The notes below the pieces were generated by a model. That model was not told the DNA's origin. It ran no database searches and was given only the letters and a program-made list of their open reading frames with translations. Positions 59,162 to 64,000 of a stretch of DNA of 64,000 nucleotides are shown here, one piece after another (position 1 is the first letter of the stretch; every line of letters begins with the position of its first letter). Location of the stretch: NCBI GenBank assembly GCA_036496605.1, contig DASXKV010000033.1, positions 283,161 through 347,160 of the forward strand, written 5' to 3'. The stretch comes from Gemmatimonadaceae bacterium. GTDB taxonomy: Bacteria; Gemmatimonadota; Gemmatimonadetes; Gemmatimonadales; Gemmatimonadaceae. Both the position numbers and the translations under genes were made by a program.

Positions 59162-59839
59162 ATGCATAGCGCACCACAAAAGGTCCCTCGTTCGCGCCCC
59201 ATGGCTGTGTTGTTCGATCTCGACGGGACGCTCATCGATTCGATCGAGCTGATTCTCGCTTCGATGAGATACGCATTCGCAAAATGTCGCGCACCGCAAC
59301 CGACCGACGCGGAATGGTTGACCGGTGTGGGCACACCGTTACGAACGATGTTCCAGCAGTACGCGTCGGACGACGCCGAGATCGACCGTTTCATCGCCGC
59401 ATATCGAGAGCACCAATTCGCAAATCACGACGATCTCGTCAGGTGCTACGATGCAGTCCCGGCTACGGTCGCGGCCCTCGCGGCCGCGGGAAATCGCCTC
59501 GCCGTCGTGACGAGCAAGACGGAAGCGCTCGCGGGCCGCGGCCTCAAGCACGTCGGCCTCGCCGGCTACTTCGATACCGTCATTGGCTGCGACTCATGTT
59601 CGAGACACAAACCGCATCCCGAACCCGTACTGACCGCGCTGGAGCGCCTCGGCTATCAGCCCGATGAAGCCGCTTTTGTCGGCGATTCAGTGCATGACGT
59701 TGAAGCTGGCAATGCGGCGGGTGTGCTGACCGTCGCCGCTCTGTGGGGTCCATTTACGCGGGAGCAGCTGGCGGTCGCCTCACCCGACGCGTACCTCGAG
59801 CGGGTCACAGAGCTTCCGCAAGTGTTGGTAGGACGCTGA
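59162..59839 (+). CDS. HAD-superfamily phosphatase, phosphoglycolate phosphatase-like
   Basis: A 225-residue HAD hydrolase. MAVLFDLDGTLIDSIELI has the nucleophile Asp and DxDGT, the cap follows, LAVVTSKTEAL is motif II, RHKPHPEPVLTAL has the motif III Lys, and VGDSVHDVEAGNAAGV is motif IV. The family hydrolyses small phosphate esters such as phosphoglycolate; the substrate here is inferred. Start at 59162; an ATG thirteen codons later, immediately before the first strand, is possible. It lies divergent from the transpeptidase gene. Confidence 0.88.
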   Translation: MHSAPQKVPRSRPMAVLFDLDGTLIDSIELILASMRYAFAKCRAPQPTDAEWLTGVGTPLRTMFQQYASDDAEIDRFIAAYREHQFANHDDLVRCYDAVPATVAALAAAGNRLAVVTSKTEALAGRGLKHVGLAGYFDTVIGCDSCSRHKPHPEPVLTALERLGYQPDEAAFVGDSVHDVEAGNAAGVLTVAALWGPFTREQLAVASPDAYLERVTELPQVLVGR

Positions 59840-59930
59840 GTTGAGCGAAGCTCGGCGCTCCAGGCCGGATTCAAACCTTTCCCCGCATCGTGGTATCTCA
59901 TCCAGTGCCTGGATGGAGACCCCACGATCC

Positions 59931-60524
59931 ATGACGGCAGTGGCAATCATCGAAGCATCGACAGCGGCGAAGAACGACGGCGATTCTGACGTAGCTCTAG
60001 CCGCTTCGGGGAATCGGCAAGCTTTCGAGCGCCTCTATCGTCAGCACGTCAATCGCGTGTTCTCGCTCTGCGCGCGCATGGTAGCAGATCGGCTGCGCGC
60101 CGAAGAGCTGACACAGGATGTCTTCGTCCGGGCCTGGGAAAAGCTGCACCTATTCCGCGGGGAGAGCTCGTTTGGCACGTGGTTGCATCGAATGACAGTC
60201 AATGTCGTGCTCAACGCGCGGAAGAGTGAAGGACGGCGACAGTCGCGATTCGAGGACTCCGATGAAGAGAGTGGCGGTGTGGACTCGGTCGCGTCGAGCA
60301 GTACTTCGGGAACGGTCGGGATGCCGCTCCCACCCGGAGATCTGCTCGATCTCGAGGACGCCATCGGACGGCTACCCCCTGGCGCGCGACGGGTGTTCGT
60401 GCTGCACGATGTAGAAGGTTATAAACACGAGGAAATTGCCGAGATGTTGGGCGTGACGACCGGAGCGACGAAAGCACAACTCCACCGCGCTCGGCTTCTA
60501 TTGCGGGAGGCGCTGAATCGATGA
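59931..60524 (+). CDS. ECF-family RNA polymerase sigma factor
   Basis: A 197-residue sigma-70 family factor. Region 2 reads FERLYRQHVNRVFSLCARMV and RAEELTQDVFVRAWEKLHLF, region 4 is IGRLPPGARRVFVLHDVEGY followed by HEEIAEMLGVTTGATKAQLH, the HTH. A linker of about 40 residues between is Ser/Gly/Pro rich. It overlaps the next gene (anti-sigma) by ATGA. The promoter it recognises is unknown; the beta-repeat genes following are the likely targets. ATG at 59931, with another ATG six codons earlier. Confidence 0.92.
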   Translation: MTAVAIIEASTAAKNDGDSDVALAASGNRQAFERLYRQHVNRVFSLCARMVADRLRAEELTQDVFVRAWEKLHLFRGESSFGTWLHRMTVNVVLNARKSEGRRQSRFEDSDEESGGVDSVASSSTSGTVGMPLPPGDLLDLEDAIGRLPPGARRVFVLHDVEGYKHEEIAEMLGVTTGATKAQLHRARLLLREALNR

Positions 60525-61342
60525 CGAACAACGTACATTGCGGAGAGTTCGTCGAGCGTCTCGCTGATTTGTTGGAGCGAGACGTCGATGAGACGACGCG
60601 CGCGTCGTTGGAGTCGCATGCGCTCGCGTGCAGCGACTGTGGTCCGCTGCTGGCGGACCTGCGGAAGCTTCGTATCGATGCGTCGAGTCTTCCCGTGCTG
60701 AGTCCGACCCGCGATCTGTGGGAGGACATCTCGCAGCGAATCGACGCGCCCATCATTCCATTGCGCGGGGACGCCGCCGATCGCTCGCGCCGCCCGACAC
60801 GTTGGCCGCGCTGGGCCTCGATGGCGGCAGCGGCGATCTTGTTGATCGCGCTGACTTCGACGGCGACTTATCTCGTGACCGTTCGCCAAGCATCGACTGC
60901 ATCGACGGGAAGCCCAGCGCGTGTCGCGGGCCGAAATCTCGATTCGACGGAGTCGCCCGCGCGGGCGGAAGGTCAGCATCCTGTCGTTGCCGTCGCGACG
61001 AGGCCCGACAGTGGCCAGACGTCGGCGACACCGACCGAGCCTGCCACGGCCGGCGGCACGCCGGTGCGATTTGCGAAGAACAAGCCGAGCGCCGAGCAAG
61101 TGTACTCGAGCGAGATCGCGCGCCTGCGCACGATCGTCGCGAAACGTCGGTCACAGCTCGATCCGGTCACGATCAGCGTGATCGAGCGGAACCTCAAGGT
61201 CATCGATGACGCGATCGCTCAGTGCCGGCTGGCACTGGGCAAGGATCCAGCCAGTCGCTTCCTGATGGAATCACTCAATAACGCACTCGAGACCAAGGTC
61301 GAGCTGCTGCGAACGGCGACAATGTTACCGGCCCGCAGTTGA
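60521..61342 (+). CDS. Membrane anti-sigma factor with zinc-binding ZAS domain
   Basis: A 273-residue protein. The N-terminal domain has the H-x3-C-x2-C motif (SHALACSDC, about residues 30-38) typical of zinc anti-sigma factors, a membrane helix (ASMAAAAILLIALTSTATYL, about 95-115) and a periplasmic C part that ends in helices AEQVYSSEIARLRTIVAKRR and DPVTISVIERNLKVIDDAIA. It should hold the ECF sigma factor inactive until an envelope signal acts. ATGA overlap with the sigma gene and only 10 bases before the next gene. Confidence 0.9.
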   Translation: MTNNVHCGEFVERLADLLERDVDETTRASLESHALACSDCGPLLADLRKLRIDASSLPVLSPTRDLWEDISQRIDAPIIPLRGDAADRSRRPTRWPRWASMAAAAILLIALTSTATYLVTVRQASTASTGSPARVAGRNLDSTESPARAEGQHPVVAVATRPDSGQTSATPTEPATAGGTPVRFAKNKPSAEQVYSSEIARLRTIVAKRRSQLDPVTISVIERNLKVIDDAIAQCRLALGKDPASRFLMESLNNALETKVELLRTATMLPARS

Positions 61343-61351
61343 CTTGAGACA

Positions 61352-62308
61352 ATGATAAACTTCTGTCCCCGCTCGACGTTCGGGTCGAGCCTCCATTCGG
61401 CGCTGTTCGTTCTCGCGCTCTCGGCGACGGTCGCCGGTGCGCAGCGCCGGCGCGACTACGACCGAGACTACCGATCGAACGTCGACACCAGCTTCGACTT
61501 CGATCGTCGTGGGCTCGTCTCGCTCACGCTCGGCAGCGGCGACATCATCGTGACGGCGTGGTCTCGCGATCAAATTCGCATTCATGCGACGAGCGAGAGC
61601 GGCGGCGTCCGTCTCGATGCGAGCTCATCGCGCGTCAGCCTCGAGCTTTCGAATCGGTATGGCCAGGGAGGCGACTCGCGGTTCGAGGTTACCGTCCCCG
61701 TCGGCGTGCGCATCGTGGCGCGGGCGCAATCGGGCGATATCGCGATCTCGGGAACTCAGGGAGAAGTCGACGCGCGTTCGCAGAGCGGCGACATCAAGAT
61801 CGGCGATGTCGCGAGCCGGCTAGATATCGGCACACTCTCCGGCGACATCGAAGCGCGCGGCGTGAACGGAGACATACAAATCAAATCGGTCAGCGGTGAT
61901 ATTCGTGTCACGGACTTCAAAGGTGACTTCGAGGGAGAGACCGTAAGCGGAAGCATCGAGCTGCACAACGGAACTGCGCATGATGTGCGATCGCACACGA
62001 CCAGCGGAGATCTCGTCTACGACGGTACTATCGATCCCTCCGGCCGGTACGAGCTGAGCGCGCACTCCGGCGATATCCGACTGAACATTCCGTCGAACAC
62101 GAGCGCACAGCTCTCGGTATCGACCTGGAGTGGAACGCTCGATAGCGACTTCCCCATCACGCTGCGACCGGGCGAGCACGGTATCGGTAGCGGTCAGGCA
62201 AAACGATTCACCTTCGACATCGGGAACGGCGCTGCTCGAATCTCGGCGGAGACGTTCTCTGGCGACATCACGATTGGCTCACGGGGATCGGCGCGCCGTG
62301 AGCAATGA
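61352..62308 (+). CDS. DUF4097 beta-repeat exported protein A (SGDI type)
   Basis: A 318-residue exported protein with signal (FGSSLHSALFVLALSATVAGA). The body is a repeat of short beta strands in which SGDI recurs: GSGDIIVTAW, AQSGDIAISG, SQSGDIKIGD, VSGDIRVTDF, HSGDIRLNIP. These units suggest a right-handed beta-helix or stacked strands, as in DUF4097. The end has LDSDFPITLRP, common to all three neighbours. Its role is unknown; the linked sigma/anti-sigma pair suggests envelope stress. The gap after the anti-sigma gene is 9 bases. Confidence 0.85.
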   Translation: MINFCPRSTFGSSLHSALFVLALSATVAGAQRRRDYDRDYRSNVDTSFDFDRRGLVSLTLGSGDIIVTAWSRDQIRIHATSESGGVRLDASSSRVSLELSNRYGQGGDSRFEVTVPVGVRIVARAQSGDIAISGTQGEVDARSQSGDIKIGDVASRLDIGTLSGDIEARGVNGDIQIKSVSGDIRVTDFKGDFEGETVSGSIELHNGTAHDVRSHTTSGDLVYDGTIDPSGRYELSAHSGDIRLNIPSNTSAQLSVSTWSGTLDSDFPITLRPGEHGIGSGQAKRFTFDIGNGAARISAETFSGDITIGSRGSARREQ

Positions 62309-62357
62309 CATCTTGTCCCTCATTCCACGATTCTCGTCAACCCAACGCTTACGAATC

Positions 62358-63158
62358 ATGCGCTACGCTCCCGCGCTCGTTCTGACGCTGCTCTGCGCTC
62401 CGCTCGTTGCGGGCGCGCAAGATCGTGACGGTGACTTGCATTGGGAGAGACGGCTCTCCTCAGGTCAGACGGTTCACGTTCGCAACATCAACGGCGATAT
62501 CAGCGTCACTCCGTCGTCGTCAGGTCGAGTCGAGATCGTCGGGATTCGCCGCGGCAGCGGCCGTTCGGCGGACCGGCTGAACGCCCAGGTGACGGAGACG
62601 TCGGACGGGCTCATGGTTTGTGTCGTGCGGCTGAATTCCGATGACGAGTGTGATGGCCGCGGCTACCATCGTCACAACGACGACGATGACGATAACTGGG
62701 GGAACGCGAGCCTGAATCTCGAAGTCCGACTGCCCTCGAGCGTTCAGATCGACGCGAAATCGGTCAGTGGCAATGTCGACGTCGTCGGCGCGCAGGGTGA
62801 TGTTCGCGCCGAGGCCGTGAGTGGTGATATCCGGCTCGAGCGGCTGCGCGCGACGTCCGTCGAGGCGCGCTCGGTGAGTGGAGGAATCAACGCCTCCATC
62901 GAGTCGCTGTCGGGCAGCGGACCATTATCATTCAAATCGGTGAGCGGCGACGTGAAGCTGGAATTTCCACGCAGTCTCGACGCCGACCTCTCGATGAGCA
63001 GCGTGAGCGGGCAACTCGACTCAGATTTCCAGATGACGCTCGGCGGCGGCAGCCGCTCGAGCCGGCGGCGGATCGAAGCGCGAATCGGACGAGGCGGGCG
63101 GGATTTGGATCTCACGACCGTGAGCGGTGATGTCCGGCTGCGAATGACACGAGACTAA
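62358..63158 (+). CDS. DUF4097 beta-repeat exported protein B (VSGD type)
   Basis: A 266-residue exported protein: signal MRYAPALVLTLLCAPLVAGA. The repeats here centre on VSG: KSVSGNVDVVGA, EAVSGDIRLERL, RSVSGGINAS, KSVSGDVKLEF, SSVSGQLDSDF, TTVSGDVRLRM. An acidic His/Asp loop (YHRHNDDDDDNW) and a Cys pair (MVCVVRLNSDDEC) interrupt the first half. LDSDFQMTL matches the end of protein A. The family is DUF4097. ATG at 62358 is the start that opens the signal peptide. Confidence 0.85.
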   Translation: MRYAPALVLTLLCAPLVAGAQDRDGDLHWERRLSSGQTVHVRNINGDISVTPSSSGRVEIVGIRRGSGRSADRLNAQVTETSDGLMVCVVRLNSDDECDGRGYHRHNDDDDDNWGNASLNLEVRLPSSVQIDAKSVSGNVDVVGAQGDVRAEAVSGDIRLERLRATSVEARSVSGGINASIESLSGSGPLSFKSVSGDVKLEFPRSLDADLSMSSVSGQLDSDFQMTLGGGSRSSRRRIEARIGRGGRDLDLTTVSGDVRLRMTRD

Positions 63159-63178
63159 GCACACGACGAGGCATTCGA

Positions 63179-63970
63179 ATGCGACGCAGCGTACTCGCCC
63201 TTTTGAGTGTTTCCGTAATTGGCGCCGCTCCGCTCAGCGGGCAGCGCCAAACGGAGCAGAATGCGTTCACCTGGTCGGGCCGCATTCCAGCCGGACACTG
63301 GATTCGCGTGCGGAATCTGAATGGTGAGATCAACGTCACCTCGTCCAACAGCGATCGCGTCGAAGTCACGGCGACGAAACAGTGGCGTCGCAGCGATCCG
63401 CAGTCCGTGCGTATCGAGGTGCGCAAGTACGGCGGCAACGATGAGGACGTCGTCATCTGCGCGATCTGGAACGACCGCACCGATTGCGACGAACGGGGAA
63501 GCGACTCGCACAACGTGCGCAACAACGACGTGAGCGTACAGTTTCGCGTGATGGTGCCGCGCGGCGTGAAGGTCGGTGTCTCGACCGTGAACGGCGCCGT
63601 GAGTGTCGAGGGCGCCACGTCCGAAGTGGAAGCATCGACGGTGAACGGAGAGGTAGAGGCCACGTCATCCGGCGGACCCGTCAACGCGTCGACGGTGAAT
63701 GGCAGCGTCACTGCCCGCATGGGCCGGTTCGACAATGATGAAGATCTAAACTTCTCGACGGTAAATGGCTCTGTGATCGCGGAGTTTACCGGTGAGCTGG
63801 ATGCCGACGTCGAGCTGAGCACGGTGAACGGACGCTTTCAAACGGACTATCCGGTCACGATCAACGGTCGCTTGGATCCACGACATCTTCGTGCGCGCCT
63901 TGGACAGGGAGGTCGCCGAATTCGGCTTTCGACGGTGAACGGGAACGTCGAATTACGTCGACGTAGCTGA
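63179..63970 (+). CDS. DUF4097 beta-repeat exported protein C (TVNG type)
   Basis: A 263-residue exported protein: signal MRRSVLALLSVSVIGAAPLSG. The repeats are TVNG: STVNGAVSVEG, STVNGEVEAT, STVNGSVTARM, STVNGSVIAEF, STVNGRFQTDY, STVNGNVELRR. The earlier NLNGEINVTSSN and the DVVICAIWN/RTDCDERG segment parallel protein B, so B and C are close paralogues with different repeat signatures. FQTDYPVTI corresponds to LDSDFPIT of A. Third and last of the tandem. A sigma-dependent promoter was not identified. Confidence 0.85.
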   Translation: MRRSVLALLSVSVIGAAPLSGQRQTEQNAFTWSGRIPAGHWIRVRNLNGEINVTSSNSDRVEVTATKQWRRSDPQSVRIEVRKYGGNDEDVVICAIWNDRTDCDERGSDSHNVRNNDVSVQFRVMVPRGVKVGVSTVNGAVSVEGATSEVEASTVNGEVEATSSGGPVNASTVNGSVTARMGRFDNDEDLNFSTVNGSVIAEFTGELDADVELSTVNGRFQTDYPVTINGRLDPRHLRARLGQGGRRIRLSTVNGNVELRRRS

Positions 63971-64000
63971 GTCGCCTGGGCCAGAATCTCACGGGCGCGG

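Noticed and set aside
1..64000. tRNA, rRNA or riboswitch genes
   Set aside because: No cloverleaf, rRNA core sequence or recognised riboswitch core could be found by reading; absence is not proven without a covariance search.

Overview
The window reads as ordinary chromosome from a high-GC, diderm, heterotrophic bacterium. Gene content fits Gemmatimonadota best: lipoproteins and secreted beta-repeat proteins, an Sdh1-type succinate dehydrogenase, a SURF1 protein, and many ATGA/GTGA gene overlaps. This assignment is inference from gene content; there is no rRNA marker. I saw no rRNA, tRNA, prophage, IS element or CRISPR array.

Layout. 0-16 kb is housekeeping: the end of RNase Z, a DUF2203 protein, a thioesterase, a DUF4015 glycoside hydrolase-like lipoprotein, a cysteine desulfurase-like enzyme, a beta-hydroxyacid dehydrogenase, MgtE, galactokinase, a CopZ-like protein, an acyl-CoA dehydrogenase, and a SURF1/histidine-rich/membrane cluster that may handle copper. 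16-21 kb holds an AttEFGH-like ABC operon whose second permease appears to be split over two genes. 21-25 kb is a metal-homeostasis block (DtxR/MntR regulator, universal stress protein, Nramp transporter) with two palindromic operators. 25-30 kb has NUDIX, rhodanese, peptidase S66, a Ser/Gly repeat protein, a cation symporter and a glycosyltransferase. 30-35.5 kb carries a translationally coupled adenine methylase plus SNF2 helicase pair, the best candidate for an uncharacterised defence or epigenetic system here. 35.5-45 kb has a likely pseudokinase, a sensor histidine kinase, an MscL-zinc ribbon fusion and the succinate dehydrogenase operon. 45-58 kb is a run of small, mostly unknown genes with an amine oxidase, a permease, a cyclophilin, barstar and FRG proteins. 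58-64 kb ends in an L,D-transpeptidase, a HAD phosphatase and an ECF sigma/anti-sigma pair followed by three DUF4097 paralogues.

Two sequence-level patterns cut across the genes. First, at least six intergenic sites carry inverted repeats built of 7-base units; the unit sequence differs from site to site but the period does not. Second, the octamer GCCTAACG (either strand) occurs about 28 times by eye, against about 2-3 expected from base composition. It often forces rare codons and often sits at gene ends or in small hairpins. Counts are by reading, not by program.
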